Below are positions 41,417 through 52,033 of a DNA stretch of 64,000 bases, in pieces. Below the pieces are notes generated by a model that made no database searches, was not told where the DNA came from, and saw nothing but the letters and a program-made list of their open reading frames with translations. Source of the DNA: Canicola haemoglobinophilus (GTDB lineage: Bacteria > Pseudomonadota > Gammaproteobacteria > Enterobacterales > Pasteurellaceae); contig NZ_MUXZ01000004.1 of assembly GCF_002015075.1 (NCBI RefSeq), positions 1 to 64,000 on the forward strand, read 5' to 3'. How positions within the stretch are numbered: the stretch's first letter is position 1; every line of letters begins with the position of its first letter. The position numbers and the translations under genes were made by a program.

Positions 41417-44400
41417 TTATGCCTCCGCTTTCTCTATGTTAACAAGGAATGTTTTGTATTCAGGTGTTTGAGAGTTTGCTTCTCCAACCCTTGGTGTTAA
41501 TGTGTTGATCACAAAACTTTTTTTGCCCACACTAGAAAATCCCCAGTGAATTGGTAAACCTATGGTATGAACCGGTTTTCCATTAATTGTGAGGGTTTTA
41601 ATTCTTTTTGTTACCATTGCTTTCACTTTGATAAAACCACGTTTAGAAGATACTTTGACGACATCACCATGTTTAATGCCTTTCTCTTTTGCTAATTCCT
41701 CGCCAATCTCTGCAAATGGCTCTGGTTGAGCAATCATATTGAGTAAAGCTTGTGAGGTCCAAGCATGGAAATGCTCAGTTAAGCTATAAGTTGTTCCTAC
41801 ATAAGGGAATTCATCAGCGGTTCCCATACGTTCTTTGTCGTTATCCAAAATACGAGCAACAGGAGTTGAAACCACATTTGGATGCAATGGGTTTGTGTCT
41901 ATTGGGTTTTCAATAGGTTCATAATGTTCAGGGAATGGACCATCAGCAAGACGGTTCAGTGCGAATAATCCGCCTAAGCCATCGTTTTGCATAATGAAAG
42001 GCGTAATTTTGCTGTTTGGTGGCGCATTACCAAAATCTGCCACATCAATGTAATTCCAGTTTTTGCCGTTCCATTTTATTAATTGACGTTTGTGATCCCA
42101 AGGTTTGCCAGAAACATCCGCACTTGCACGGTTATAAAGAATACGGCGGTTTGCAGGCCAAGCAAAAGACCAACCAAGCGTATTACCTAATCCTGAAGGA
42201 TCGGAGTTATCTCTGTTGTCCATGATATTGCCTTTCTCAGTCCATTGACCTGTATAAATCCAAGCAGAACTTGCCGTACTACCATCATCACGTAATTGAG
42301 CGAAAGTAGAAAGTAACTCGCCTTTTCGGGCAATAATATTGCCATTAGCATCATATAAATCTTCTAAAGCATAACCATTATTTTCTTTTGCCAATTCTTC
42401 CGCTCTTGGCTCTAATGGATTTGCATAATTCCAAGCAACCGCTTTAAAACTTTCAAGTCCACGGCCACCTTCTTTTTCATACATTTCTAACATCACTTCA
42501 CGAATTTCAGCCAAAATATCTACATCAGGTTTAGCCTCTTTTGGTGGTTCTGCCGCTTTCCAGTGCCATTGTAACCAGCGTCCAGAATTCGCAATGGAGC
42601 CATTTTCTTCAGCAAAGCAAGTGGTTGGTAAACGGAAAACTTCAGTCTGAATTTCAGCTGTATTAACATCATTAAATTCGCCATAATTACGCCAGAATTC
42701 AGTTGTTGTGGTTTCAGTTGGATCAAAAACAACTAAGAATTTTAATTTACTTAGTGCATCAACAACTTTGTTCTTATCAGGATAAGAAGAAACGGGGTTA
42801 TAGCCTTGGCATAATAAGCCGTTGACTTTCCCTTCTGTCATCATATCAACATAGCGCAGTTGATCGTAAACTTGATCGTATTTAGGTAAGTAATGAAATC
42901 CCCATTCATTATCTTTAGTCGCATTTTCACCATAGAAAGATTTAAGCAAGCTAATCATAAATTTAGGCGCATTTTGCCCATAATTGACTTGCCCTTTTAC
43001 TAGTGTTTTAGGTGTGATGCGTGCAAGATATTTTTCTAAAGAGGTATCATTGTCGCTTGGTAATTGTAAGTAGGCTGGAAGTGCGGTTGGTAATAAGCCC
43101 ATATCTGTTGCACCTTGCACATTAGAATGTCCACGCAGTGCATTTACGCCACCGCCAGCCATACCAATGTTTCCTAACAGCAATTGGATAATTGCCATGG
43201 CACGAATATTTTGTGCTCCAACTGTATGTTGTGTCCAACCTAAAGCATATAGGAAAGTAGCTGTTTTATTTGGTGCGCTAGTTTCAGCAAGCATTTCACA
43301 AAATTCTAAGAATTTTGCCTGTTTAATACCGCTGATTTGCTCCACAATTTCAGGGGTATAGCGTTCAACATGGTCACGCAATAAATTTATGACACAACGA
43401 GGATGTTGTAAGGTTAAATCTTGTTTTGGATTGCCATTTTCGTCTGTTTGGTAAGACCAAGTAGAGCGATCATACTGGCGCATTTCTTCATCATAACCTG
43501 TAAATAAGCCTTCATTAAATTCAAAGTCTTCATTGATAAGTAAAGAGGCATTTGTATAGTGTTTTACATATTCATGATGGAGCTTATTGTTTTGTAATAA
43601 ATAGCGAACGACACCTAATAAAAATGAAATATCACTTCCTGGGCGAATTTGGGCAAAGAAATCAGAAACTGCAGCAGTACGATTAAAGCGCGGATCTATG
43701 ACTAATAATTTTGCCCCATTTTTTTTCGCTTCAATAACCCATTTAAAGCCAACAGGGTGGGCTTCTGCGGTATTTGCCCCCATGACGATGACTAAATTCG
43801 CATTTTTAATATCAACCCAGTGGTTTGTCATAGCTCCACGACCAAAAGAGGAGGCGAGGGCTGGAACAGTTGGACCATGGCAAGTACTTGCTTGGTTATT
43901 TACCGCGACTAAGCCAAGACCTCGGCTCCAACGTTGCGTTAAGATACAAGTCTCGTTACTGGTAGCAGAAGAGCACAACATACCTGTTGTTAACCAGCGG
44001 TTAACAGGGGTACCTTGTGCATTTTTTTCAATGAAATTTGCATCACGATCATCTTTTAATAAACGAGCGATACGATGAATTGCATCTTCCCAACTTAAAC
44101 GAACCCATTTATCTGAGCCTGGTGCTCGATATTCAGGATAATGTAAACGATTTGGACTATTAACAAAATCTAACACACCAGCGCCTTTTGGACAAAGAGA
44201 ACCGCGGCTTACTGGGTGATCGGGATCGCCTTCTACGTGAAATAATTTGGCTGGTGCATTTTTAGCTCCATCAGTCAAACTGTACATTAACATTCCGCAC
44301 CCCACAGCGCAGTAAGTACAGTTGTTACGAGTTTCTTTTGCTCGCAATAATTTATATTGACGTGGCGCAGCAAGTGCGGTAGTAGGTGCAAAACCAAGCA

Positions 44401-44467
44401 TTGCGGCTGATGTCCCTACCATACCACTGGCACAGATCTTAAAGAATTTTCTTCTACTGACCTGCAT
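41417..44467 (-). CDS. fdxG: Formate dehydrogenase major subunit, cysteine form
   Basis: This is a 1016-residue molybdenum (bis-MGD) alpha subunit of the periplasmic formate dehydrogenase, matching E. coli FdnG (1015). A Tat signal (SRRKFF, then a hydrophobic stretch to ALAAP) and the N-terminal cluster motif CTYCAVGC are present. Residue 196, which is selenocysteine (UGA) in E. coli FdnG, is Cys here: codon TGC at 43880-43882, in the context QASTCHGPT. The frame is therefore uninterrupted and needs no Sel machinery. The molybdopterin domain ends with [13 protein letters not shown] and the C-terminal cap. Cys enzymes are usually slower than Sec forms (general knowledge). Confidence 0.96.
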   Translation of the reverse strand: MQVSRRKFFKICASGMVGTSAAMLGFAPTTALAAPRQYKLLRAKETRNNCTYCAVGCGMLMYSLTDGAKNAPAKLFHVEGDPDHPVSRGSLCPKGAGVLDFVNSPNRLHYPEYRAPGSDKWVRLSWEDAIHRIARLLKDDRDANFIEKNAQGTPVNRWLTTGMLCSSATSNETCILTQRWSRGLGLVAVNNQASTCHGPTVPALASSFGRGAMTNHWVDIKNANLVIVMGANTAEAHPVGFKWVIEAKKNGAKLLVIDPRFNRTAAVSDFFAQIRPGSDISFLLGVVRYLLQNNKLHHEYVKHYTNASLLINEDFEFNEGLFTGYDEEMRQYDRSTWSYQTDENGNPKQDLTLQHPRCVINLLRDHVERYTPEIVEQISGIKQAKFLEFCEMLAETSAPNKTATFLYALGWTQHTVGAQNIRAMAIIQLLLGNIGMAGGGVNALRGHSNVQGATDMGLLPTALPAYLQLPSDNDTSLEKYLARITPKTLVKGQVNYGQNAPKFMISLLKSFYGENATKDNEWGFHYLPKYDQVYDQLRYVDMMTEGKVNGLLCQGYNPVSSYPDKNKVVDALSKLKFLVVFDPTETTTTEFWRNYGEFNDVNTAEIQTEVFRLPTTCFAEENGSIANSGRWLQWHWKAAEPPKEAKPDVDILAEIREVMLEMYEKEGGRGLESFKAVAWNYANPLEPRAEELAKENNGYALEDLYDANGNIIARKGELLSTFAQLRDDGSTASSAWIYTGQWTEKGNIMDNRDNSDPSGLGNTLGWSFAWPANRRILYNRASADVSGKPWDHKRQLIKWNGKNWNYIDVADFGNAPPNSKITPFIMQNDGLGGLFALNRLADGPFPEHYEPIENPIDTNPLHPNVVSTPVARILDNDKERMGTADEFPYVGTTYSLTEHFHAWTSQALLNMIAQPEPFAEIGEELAKEKGIKHGDVVKVSSKRGFIKVKAMVTKRIKTLTINGKPVHTIGLPIHWGFSSVGKKSFVINTLTPRVGEANSQTPEYKTFLVNIEKAEA

Positions 44468-44559
44468 AACACACTCCTTAACTTTTAATGAGTAATTAGA
44501 CTTTTTATATTTATTTGATTGAATTTATTTTAGATAATTTGCTTATAGATGATTTTGAA

Positions 44560-44580
44560 CTATACTTTTTTTGTATATAG
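44560..44580. promoter_or_regulatory. Possible ModE-like operator between fdxG and fdhD
   Basis: CTATAC-N7-GTATATAG is an inverted repeat in the divergent gap. It shares the GTATATAG half with the modA operator at 46404-46427. ModE control of a molybdoenzyme would be sensible, but the N7 is all T and the match is partial. Confidence 0.35.
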
Positions 44581-44648
44581 CCTTATTTATAGTACGCCTT
44601 TTGATCTAATAAATATAGGGTAGTTTTCTTGATAATGGAGGGAAAAAT

Positions 44649-45473
44649 TTGACTTCAATCACAAAAATTGAAATTAATTTTTTCAAAAATTTAACAAATT
44701 ATAAACAAAATAAGAATAATTCTTATTCAATTGGTGAGAGGGAAGATAGCCTCGCTACCGAGGTTCCCGTTGCACTAGTTTATAACGGAATTTCTCATAC
44801 AGTGATGATGTGCTCTCCACAAAATCTTGAAGATTTCGCTTTAGGTTTCTCTTTGGCTGAGGGAATTATTCAACATCCAAGAGAAATCTATGGTATTGAA
44901 GTTAAGCCACAATGTCAGGGAATCGAAGTTCATATTGAGTTAGCTACACGTTGTTTTGTGGCATTAAAAGAAAAAAGAAGAACGCTAATTGGACGTACTG
45001 GTTGTGGGGTTTGTGGATCGGAGCAATTAGCTCAAGTGCAAAAAACGTTACCAATTTTAGACCGCACTTTAGACTTGAATTTACATCGTTTAGATCATTG
45101 CTTATCTGCCTTTTGCCAAGCACAAGAGTTAGCAGAACAAACTGGCGCAACACATGCAGCTGCTTATTTTGATGTCGAGGGGAACTTACTGGCTATTCGA
45201 GAAGACGTTGGAAGACATGTGGCTTTGGATAAGTTGCTTGGTTGGCATGCGAAAGCGCAAGTAGCAAAAGGATTTGTGTTGATTTCTAGCCGTGCTAGTT
45301 ATGAAATGGTGCAAAAAGCAGTGACTTGTGGAATTGAAATTCTTGTCGCTATTTCTGCACCAACAGATTTAGCGGTCAACATAGCAAAACAAAGCAATTT
45401 AACCCTAATTGGTTTTGCACGGGAAGGACGTGCCAATATTTATAGTGGAAAAGAGCGGTTAGTTTTTAAGTAG
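44649..45473 (+). CDS. fdhD: Sulfurtransferase FdhD (formate dehydrogenase maturation)
   Basis: FdhD is a 274-residue protein that transfers sulfur from IscS to the molybdenum cofactor before insertion in the formate dehydrogenase. The active cysteine pair is in [11 protein letters not shown] (about residue 120). [19 protein letters not shown] and [12 protein letters not shown] are family blocks. The start is TTG at 44649, chosen for the strong GGAGGG 7 bases upstream; the next in-frame ATG would lose conserved sequence. It diverges from fdxG. Confidence 0.93.
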   Translation: MTSITKIEINFFKNLTNYKQNKNNSYSIGEREDSLATEVPVALVYNGISHTVMMCSPQNLEDFALGFSLAEGIIQHPREIYGIEVKPQCQGIEVHIELATRCFVALKEKRRTLIGRTGCGVCGSEQLAQVQKTLPILDRTLDLNLHRLDHCLSAFCQAQELAEQTGATHAAAYFDVEGNLLAIREDVGRHVALDKLLGWHAKAQVAKGFVLISSRASYEMVQKAVTCGIEILVAISAPTDLAVNIAKQSNLTLIGFAREGRANIYSGKERLVFK

Positions 45474-45496
45474 GGGCAAAATATTTTTCGCCCCTA
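45471..45496. terminator. Hairpin after fdhD
   Basis: TAGGGGC-AAAA and TTTT-CGCCCCTA pair imperfectly; the fdhD stop codon (TAG) is inside the stem. Neither strand has a long U-run after it, so it is only a likely terminator. Confidence 0.45.
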
Positions 45497-45545
45497 TAAA
45501 AATCCCCTAAGATAGCGCTAGTTTTTAGTCTGCAATTGAGAGGTT

Positions 45546-46307
45546 TTATAAGGTCACTAAAATAATTTGTTCTGGCTCAATGGAACACCATATTTCCTGA
45601 TTTAATTGATAATTATGCCCTTGCGTAACACTTGCATAACATTCAATTGTATTTCCTAATTTTATGCTAATTTCTTCTTGATCCTCTGAGATCGCCTGAA
45701 CTTTACTAGGAAAACAATTTATCTCATTTGATTGTTGTTCATGAAGTTTTAACCAAGGTGCTTTGATCATCAAAATCACTTCTTTACCTAAAACTAACTG
45801 TAAACGCACCGCACTTTTTTGTGTAATTGACACATATAAAGGGAGTGCAAGATTATCAACAGCAATTTCAACCAGACAATGAGAATTTTGCTGGTGTAAA
45901 TTAATAATCTTTCCAAATAATTGATTTCTCGCGCTACTTTGCAAGGAAAATTTTGCCGTAGCTGATAATAAACTGGTCAGCTCGATTTCTTCGTCTTGCA
46001 AAATATCAAAGGCTTTTTGCTGCGTTTTCGCCAATAAATCATAGAGTTGAAGCAGACGTAGAGCGTAGCTTGTGAGCATTGTACCACCGCCATTTTTTCC
46101 TCCTGTATTACGATCTAACAAAGGCTTAGGACTAATACTATTCATATTTTCCAAATGATCCCAGGCGCTTTTATAGCTAATTTTGCAATTTTTAGCGGCT
46201 TGATTAATGGAACCAAATTGCTGAATAGCTTGGAGTAATCGAACCCGTTTAGGATCAACAAAAAGTTGTTGCTGGAGATTGATGCTTAAGAGGATTTCAC
46301 TGTTCAT
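45546..46307 (-). CDS. modE: Molybdate-responsive regulator ModE
   Basis: ModE is a 253-residue regulator. The N-terminal winged helix (KRVRLLQAIQQFGSINQAAKNCKISYKSAWDHLENMN) is followed by NTGGKNGGG, typical of LysR-like ModE. Two MOP/TOBE domains fill residues about 125-253 (SARNQLFGKIINL and ECYASVTQ regions). With molybdate bound, ModE represses modABC and can activate molybdoenzyme genes. It diverges from modA across about 145 bases containing a ModE-like operator. Confidence 0.93.
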   Translation of the reverse strand: MNSEILLSINLQQQLFVDPKRVRLLQAIQQFGSINQAAKNCKISYKSAWDHLENMNSISPKPLLDRNTGGKNGGGTMLTSYALRLLQLYDLLAKTQQKAFDILQDEEIELTSLLSATAKFSLQSSARNQLFGKIINLHQQNSHCLVEIAVDNLALPLYVSITQKSAVRLQLVLGKEVILMIKAPWLKLHEQQSNEINCFPSKVQAISEDQEEISIKLGNTIECYASVTQGHNYQLNQEIWCSIEPEQIILVTL

Positions 46308-46403
46308 TTTATTTATTAAGTGATGTGATAAATGGCGTTTATTTTACGTGAATTTCATTTTTTGCATAGCTTTTGTTATATAAATAATTATATAATGCGT
46401 AAC

Positions 46404-46427
46404 CGTTGTATATAGTTCAATATAATG
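46404..46427. promoter_or_regulatory. ModE operator upstream of modA
   Basis: CGTTGTATA and CAATATAATG face each other around six bases, in the arrangement of the E. coli modA operator (CGTTATATTG half-site with inverted partner). It lies 24 bases before the modA start, where it would block transcription. A second AT-rich dyad (TTATATAA twice) lies just upstream. Confidence 0.65.
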
Positions 46428-46451
46428 ATTTTTAATTTGAAGGAGATCAAA

Positions 46452-47216
46452 ATGAAATTACATAAAGTACTACTTAGTATTGTTGCTAGCACTTGTCTGA
46501 GCTTTTCCTTTGTGGCTCAAGCTAAAATCACAGTTTTTGCGGCTGCATCTATGACCAATGTATTGCAAGAGATTAAATCAGAATATGTAAAAGCAAATCC
46601 TAAAAACGAAATGGATTTTTCTTTTGCTTCTTCTTCTGTATTGGCTCGTCAAATTAGTCAAGGTGCACCAGCACAAGTATTTATTTCAGCTAACCAAAAA
46701 TGGATGGATTTTTTAGAGGAAAAAGGTGCGATTGAAACAAAAAGCCGTCGTGATCTTGTTGGCAATAGACTTGTTATGGTTGCTCCTAAAGAAAGTAAAA
46801 TTGAAAACGTTGATGTACTTAATTCCCAATGGCATTCGCACTTAGCAAATACTTATCTTGCTGTGGGCGATCCTGATCATGTTCCTGCTGGAAAATATGC
46901 GAAAGAAGCTTTCATATTCTTAAAACAATGGGGCGATTTAGAAACTAAGCTTGCTCGTGCCAATAATGTGCGTGCTGCTTTAGCACTCGTTGAGCAAGGA
47001 GAAAGCCCATTAGGTGTTGTTTATGCCACGGATGCTGCGGCTAGCCAGAAAGTGAAAACGGTAGCGATTTTTCCTGAAAATTCTCATCCAGCGATTGAGT
47101 ACCCTGTGGCAATTGTAAAAGGACAGGATAATGAGGAAAGTCGCCAGTTTTTAGCTTACTTACAGTCAGAAAGTGCGGTCAAAATTTTCCAAAAATTTGG
47201 TTTTTCAATTAAGTAA
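46452..47216 (+). CDS. modA: Molybdate-binding periplasmic protein ModA
   Basis: ModA is a 254-residue periplasmic receptor for molybdate and tungstate. The start at 46452 has AAGGAG 7 bases upstream and gives a clean signal peptide ending VAQA; an ATG at 46425 in frame is rejected. Oxyanion-binding segments are present: FAAASMTNVL, FASSSVLARQI, GDPDHVPAGKYA and VYATDAA. It delivers molybdate to ModB for molybdenum-cofactor synthesis, needed by the adjacent formate dehydrogenase. Confidence 0.95.
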   Translation: MKLHKVLLSIVASTCLSFSFVAQAKITVFAAASMTNVLQEIKSEYVKANPKNEMDFSFASSSVLARQISQGAPAQVFISANQKWMDFLEEKGAIETKSRRDLVGNRLVMVAPKESKIENVDVLNSQWHSHLANTYLAVGDPDHVPAGKYAKEAFIFLKQWGDLETKLARANNVRAALALVEQGESPLGVVYATDAAASQKVKTVAIFPENSHPAIEYPVAIVKGQDNEESRQFLAYLQSESAVKIFQKFGFSIK

Positions 47217-47221
47217 TCATT

Positions 47222-47950
47222 ATGTTCGATGTGATAATGGATTATTTACATTTATCTCAATCTGAAATCAATGCGATAGCTTTGAGTATTAAAGTCGCAT
47301 TGGTTTCAATTTCTATGAGCTTACCTTTCGCCATTGTTGTTGCTTGGTTACTGGCTCGCAAAGATTTTTGGGGTAAAGCGATTATCAATGGCGTTATCCA
47401 TTTACCGCTTGTTTTACCGCCAGTGGTTATTGGTTATTTATTGCTAATTTCTATGGGACGCAATGGCATCATTGGACGTTATTTATTGCAATGGTTTGGT
47501 TTTAGCTTTGGTTTCAGTTGGCATGGCGCTGCTTTAGCTTCGGGCATCGTAGCATTTCCATTATTGGTTCGTTCTATTCGCTTAGCCATTGAAAATATTG
47601 ATTTTCGTTTGGAACAAGCCGCACAAACTTTGGGTGCATCTTCTCTCAGAATATTTTTTACTATCACTCTTCCTCTTTCCTTACCAGGCATTTTGTCGGG
47701 CATGATTTTAGGTTTCGCTCGATCCTTAGGAGAATTTGGCGCAACCATTACGTTCGTCTCTAATATTCCTAATGTGACGCAAACCATTCCTCTAGCAATG
47801 TTCTCTTTTATTGAAACACCAGGCGCAGAAAATTCAGCCCTTAGACTTTGTATTATTGCCGTTGTGATTTCATTGATTTCTTTATTAATTTCCGAATGGC
47901 TTGCAAAACGAACCCAACAAAAATTAGGACAAACTGATGTTAGAAATTAA
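47222..47950 (+). CDS. modB: Molybdate ABC transporter permease ModB
   Basis: ModB is a 242-residue permease with five or six helices. The EAA loop [28 protein letters not shown] contacts ModC. It starts 5 bases after modA and overlaps modC by 14 bases. Confidence 0.94.
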   Translation: MFDVIMDYLHLSQSEINAIALSIKVALVSISMSLPFAIVVAWLLARKDFWGKAIINGVIHLPLVLPPVVIGYLLLISMGRNGIIGRYLLQWFGFSFGFSWHGAALASGIVAFPLLVRSIRLAIENIDFRLEQAAQTLGASSLRIFFTITLPLSLPGILSGMILGFARSLGEFGATITFVSNIPNVTQTIPLAMFSFIETPGAENSALRLCIIAVVISLISLLISEWLAKRTQQKLGQTDVRN

Positions 47951-48617
47951 TGTGCAAAAGACACTGGGCGATATGCAATTAGCGGTAGATTTGAATCTTT
48001 CGGCAAAAGGTGTTACCGCACTTTTCGGTCTATCTGGTTCAGGTAAAACCTCTTTAATTAATTTGGTCAGCGGCTTATTAAAAGCAGATCAAGGATTTAT
48101 TCGTTTAAATAACCGCACTTTAGTAGATACAGAGAAAAATATTTTTTTACCAGCTAATCAACGCAAAGTCGGTTATATTTTCCAAGATGCACGTTTATTT
48201 CCCCATTATTCTGTGCAGGGAAATTTAAAATATGGCATGAAAAAGCCAGATCAAAAGCAATTTGATCATCTTGTAGAATTATTGGGCATCGGACATTTAT
48301 TAAAACGTTATCCTTTGACTTTATCTGGTGGCGAAAAGCAACGAGTGGCAATTGGGCGAGCCTTGTTATCTAACCCAGATATATTATTAATGGACGAGCC
48401 ATTATCTGCATTGGATTTGCCTCGTAAGCGTGAATTGTTAAGTTATTTGGAAAAACTCACCAAAGAAATTCAAATTCCAGTCTTGTATGTGACACATAGT
48501 ATGGATGAGCTGTTATTTTTAGCGGAACGAGTAGTACTTTTAGAACAAGGGAAAGTACGAGCTTATGATGAAGTAAAAAATATGCAAAACAATCCGCACT
48601 TTGCTCGATTTATATAA
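47937..48617 (+). CDS. modC: Molybdate ABC transporter ATPase ModC, short form
   Basis: ModC is a 226-residue ATPase with Walker [10 protein letters not shown] (about residue 32), Q-loop [12 protein letters not shown], signature LSGGEKQR and Walker [13 protein letters not shown], plus the switch His in YVTHSMDE. It ends at FARFI, where E. coli ModC (352 residues) continues with a C-terminal MOP domain that binds molybdate and trans-inhibits transport. A terminator follows at once and no remnant is seen. The ATPase part is intact and should work; feedback control by bound molybdate would be lost. Confidence 0.92.
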   Translation: MLEINVQKTLGDMQLAVDLNLSAKGVTALFGLSGSGKTSLINLVSGLLKADQGFIRLNNRTLVDTEKNIFLPANQRKVGYIFQDARLFPHYSVQGNLKYGMKKPDQKQFDHLVELLGIGHLLKRYPLTLSGGEKQRVAIGRALLSNPDILLMDEPLSALDLPRKRELLSYLEKLTKEIQIPVLYVTHSMDELLFLAERVVLLEQGKVRAYDEVKNMQNNPHFARFI

Positions 48618-48620
48618 ATG

Positions 48621-48644
48621 AAAGGCTACACTCGGTAGCCTTTT
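48621..48644 (+). terminator. Terminator after modC
   Basis: The 8-bp stem AAGGCTAC/GTAGCCTT, loop ACTCG, is followed by TTTT, 4 bases beyond the modC stop. It also abuts the end of the convergent mrp. Confidence 0.8.
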
Positions 48645-48649
48645 GGATG

Positions 48650-49771
48650 TTAATTTACTTCTTTAAATAGGATTTCGCCAGGAATAATTTCCCCTTGCCA
48701 ATAAAGTTCAGCTGCGACTTTTTCTGCTAATTGTAAGAAGGATTGTGCGATTTCACTTTCTGGCGCAGAAATAACAGTTGGTACGCCATTATCCATATCC
48801 TCACGCAATTGAATATGTAAAGGTTGCTGTGCCAAGAGTTTCACTTGATATTTCTCTGCCATTTTTTGTGCGCCACCAGTGCCAAAAATAGCCTCATGAT
48901 GTCCGCAGTTGCTACAAATATGTACTGACATATTTTCCACAATACCAAGTACAGGTACTTTTACACGTTGGAACATAGAAATGCCTTTAATCGCATCAAT
49001 CAATGCAATATCTTGTGGCGTGGTAACAACGATTGCGCCAGTAACTGGAATTTGTTGGGATAAAGTCAATTGAATATCGCCCGTACCTGGTGGCATATCA
49101 ATTACTAGATAATCTAGCTCGCCATGATTTGCCCAAAGTGTTTCTTGTAACAGTTGGCTTAGTGCGCTACTTGCCATTGGTCCACGCCAAATTGTTGCAT
49201 TGTCTGGTTCCATTAAGAAACCGATAGAGTTTGCTACTAAACCATGTGCTTGAACTGGATTGATATGCTTATTATCTGGCGAAGTTGGGCGTTCATGACT
49301 TACTCCTAACATATGCGGAATTGAAGGGCCGTAAATATCGGCATCTAAAATCCCCACTTTTGCACTTTGTGCTTGTAAAGCAAGGGCTAGATTAACTGAA
49401 ACTGTTGATTTTCCTACGCCACCTTTGCCCGAACTTACCGCAATAATATTTTTAATCCCTTTTACCGCTGGATGATTATTAGCTCGTTTTAAAGTGGCAA
49501 TTTGATAATTAAGTAACCATTTGATTTCACTGGCTTGCACAATAGTTTTGAGTTTATCGCTAAGTGCGGTCTTTAATTGCGCAAAACCTGTATTCCATGC
49601 AAATGGCATCACTAATTCTATGCGCAAAATATTGCCGCCAAGTTCGATTTTTTTTACCGCACTTAAACTGATTAAGTCTTTATGCAACGTGGTATGTGTA
49701 AATTGTCGAAAACATTCTTGTAATTGAAGTTGGTGTAATGCAGATATGTTATTTGAAAAATAAATCGCCAT
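48650..49771 (-). CDS. mrp: Iron-sulfur cluster carrier Mrp/ApbC
   Basis: This is a 373-residue P-loop ATPase of the Mrp/Nbp35 class that carries [4Fe-4S] clusters to apoproteins. An N-terminal MIP18-like domain (about residues 20-95) is followed by Walker A SSGKGGVGKSTVSVNLA, VIDMPPGTGDIQLTL, and the cluster-holding CSNCGHHEAIFG. Length is as in E. coli (369). It is monocistronic and diverges from metG. Confidence 0.93.
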   Translation of the reverse strand: MAIYFSNNISALHQLQLQECFRQFTHTTLHKDLISLSAVKKIELGGNILRIELVMPFAWNTGFAQLKTALSDKLKTIVQASEIKWLLNYQIATLKRANNHPAVKGIKNIIAVSSGKGGVGKSTVSVNLALALQAQSAKVGILDADIYGPSIPHMLGVSHERPTSPDNKHINPVQAHGLVANSIGFLMEPDNATIWRGPMASSALSQLLQETLWANHGELDYLVIDMPPGTGDIQLTLSQQIPVTGAIVVTTPQDIALIDAIKGISMFQRVKVPVLGIVENMSVHICSNCGHHEAIFGTGGAQKMAEKYQVKLLAQQPLHIQLREDMDNGVPTVISAPESEIAQSFLQLAEKVAAELYWQGEIIPGEILFKEVN

Positions 49772-49914
49772 GTTCTGTTTCCTAGAGAAAAACGTTAAAT
49801 AAATTCGTTGCGCATCATAACATAACTAGGATTGTAAAGTGTTGAGAACTAGAAAAAATACCGCCAATAAGGTAAGATGTGCGACAATTTTTTCATTTTC
49901 TAAAGGTTAAATTC

Positions 49915-51984
49915 ATGTCAAATAATTCACGTCAAATTTTGGTCACTTGCGCCTTACCTTATGCCAATGGCCCTATTCATTTAGGTCATATGTTAGAACA
50001 TATTCAAGCGGATATTTGGGTTCGTTTCCAACGTATGCGTGGTAATGAAATTTATTTTGTTTGTGCAGACGATGCGCATGGTACGCCGATTATGTTAAAA
50101 GCGGATCAAATGGGCATAAATCCAGAGCAATTAATTGCTGATGTGCAACAAAAACATATGGCAGATTTTAGTGGATTTAATATTAGTTTTGATAATTATC
50201 ATTCAACTCATAGCGATGAAAATAGAGCATTAGCAGAAACTATTTATACGAAATTAAAGCAAAATGGTTTTATTAAAACTCGCACTATTTCGCAGCTTTT
50301 CGATCCTGAGAAAGCTATGTTTTTACCAGATCGCTTTGTGAAAGGTACTTGCCCAAAATGTAAAGCTGAAGATCAATATGGCGATAACTGTGAGGTTTGT
50401 TCTGCCACTTACAGTCCAACAGAACTTATTAATCCACGTTCAACTGTTTCAGGGGCAACCCCTGTATTAAAAGAAAGTGAGCATTTTTTCTTTGATTTGC
50501 CGAGTTTTGAGGGCATGTTGACTGAGTGGATCCGTTCTGGTTCTTTACAACAAGAAGTGGCAAATAAAATGCAGGAATGGTTTGAGGCAGGTTTACAGCA
50601 ATGGGATATTTCTCGTGATGCGCCTTATTTTGGCTTTAAAATTCCGAACACTGAAAATAAATATTTTTATGTATGGTTAGATGCGCCAATTGGCTACATG
50701 GCATCTTTTAAAAACCTATGTAACAAAAAGAGCGGTATTGATTTTGATAGTTTTTGGCACAAAGAAAGCAAAGCTGAACTTTATCATTTTATTGGTAAAG
50801 ACATTATGTATTTCCATAGTTTGTTCTGGCCAGCAATGTTAGAAGGGGCAGGGTTACGCAAGCCAAATAATATTTTTGTGCATGGCTATGTCACTGTAAA
50901 CGGCGAGAAAATGTCAAAATCTCGTGGTACCTTTATTCAAGCTGCTACTTATTTAAAATATTTAGATCCTGAATGTTTACGTTATTACTATGCAGCAAAA
51001 TTAAGTAATCGTATTGATGATTTAGATTTAAATTTGGAAGATTTTGTTCAGCGTGTAAATACGGATTTAGTGAATAAATTAGTTAATTTAGCCTCAAGAA
51101 ATGCCAGTTTCATTCAAAAGCGTTTTGAAGGAAAACTCGCCGCTAAATTAGAAGATCAGGCATTATTCGATGAGTTTGTAGCACAATCAGAATTAATTGC
51201 CACTTATTATGAAAATCGTGAATTCGGTAAAGCTATTCGTGAAATTATGGCGCTTACCGATAAAGCCAATAAATATGTTGACGAGAAAGCTCCTTGGGTA
51301 ATTGCTAAAGATGAAAGTCGTACAGCAGAATTGCAGCAAGTTTGCTCAATGGGCATTGAATTATTCCGTGTATTAATGGGATATTTGAAACCTGTTCTGC
51401 CAAATCTTGCTGAACGTGCTGAAGCATTTTTAAATACCCAATTGACTTGGGAAAATTTAGCAGAGCCTTTATTAGCCCATCAGATTGCGCCATTTAAAGC
51501 GTTATTCTCACGTTTAGATATGAAAAAAATTGAAGAAATGATTGAGGCATCCAAAGTGGAAAATGCACAAGTAAATCAAAGCGCACAAGAGAAGCAAAAT
51601 ACAGAAAAGAGTGCGGTAGAAAATAACGAAGTTTCTGAGTTTGAGCCAATTGAAGAGAGCATTACTATTGATGATTTCTTTAAGGTTGATTTACGAGTAG
51701 CTAAGGTGTTGAAATGCGAGGCAGTGCCAGAAAGTAATAAATTACTGAAGTTTATCTTAGATATTGGTAGCGAAACGCGCCAAGTATTTTCTGGGATTAA
51801 GGCTGCTTATAATAAGCCTGAAGATTTAGAAGGTCGTTTTGTCATTATGGTGGCAAACTTAGCACCAAGAAAAATGAAATTTGGTATGTCTGAAGGGATG
51901 ATTTTAAGTGCTGGAACTGGTGGTGCTGATTTGTATTTACTTGATGTAGATACAGGTGCAAAAGCTGGTCAGAGAGTGAAATAG
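49915..51984 (+). CDS. metG: Methionyl-tRNA synthetase
   Basis: MetG is a 689-residue class I synthetase. HIGH appears as HLGH in [20 protein letters not shown] is KMSKSRGT (about residue 330). The zinc knuckle has two CxxC pairs, CPKC and CEVC. The C-terminal EMAP/Trbp dimerisation domain ([16 protein letters not shown] to the end) is present, joined by a variable linker that carries an uptake word. The start at 49915 (MSNNSRQIL) has AAAGG upstream; the frame from 49879 is rejected. Confidence 0.97.
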   Translation: MSNNSRQILVTCALPYANGPIHLGHMLEHIQADIWVRFQRMRGNEIYFVCADDAHGTPIMLKADQMGINPEQLIADVQQKHMADFSGFNISFDNYHSTHSDENRALAETIYTKLKQNGFIKTRTISQLFDPEKAMFLPDRFVKGTCPKCKAEDQYGDNCEVCSATYSPTELINPRSTVSGATPVLKESEHFFFDLPSFEGMLTEWIRSGSLQQEVANKMQEWFEAGLQQWDISRDAPYFGFKIPNTENKYFYVWLDAPIGYMASFKNLCNKKSGIDFDSFWHKESKAELYHFIGKDIMYFHSLFWPAMLEGAGLRKPNNIFVHGYVTVNGEKMSKSRGTFIQAATYLKYLDPECLRYYYAAKLSNRIDDLDLNLEDFVQRVNTDLVNKLVNLASRNASFIQKRFEGKLAAKLEDQALFDEFVAQSELIATYYENREFGKAIREIMALTDKANKYVDEKAPWVIAKDESRTAELQQVCSMGIELFRVLMGYLKPVLPNLAERAEAFLNTQLTWENLAEPLLAHQIAPFKALFSRLDMKKIEEMIEASKVENAQVNQSAQEKQNTEKSAVENNEVSEFEPIEESITIDDFFKVDLRVAKVLKCEAVPESNKLLKFILDIGSETRQVFSGIKAAYNKPEDLEGRFVIMVANLAPRKMKFGMSEGMILSAGTGGADLYLLDVDTGAKAGQRVK

Positions 51985-51999
51985 TTCTTGATAAAAACA

Positions 52000-52033
52000 A
52001 ACCCAAGGTTAAACGCCTTGGGTTATTTTTTTT
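52000..52033. terminator. Terminator between metG and rapZ
   Basis: A 9-bp stem AACCCAAGG/CCTTGGGTT is followed by ATTTTTTTT on the plus strand. The end of the convergent rapZ lies in the T-run. Confidence 0.88.

Noticed and set aside
43698..44078. Plus-strand open frame overlapping fdxG
   Set aside because: It is a shadow of a strongly conserved molybdoenzyme gene.
44560..44580. SECIS or selenium-related element near fdxG
   Set aside because: The fdxG codon 196 is TGC; bacterial SECIS elements lie in the coding region after UGA, and the site here is upstream.
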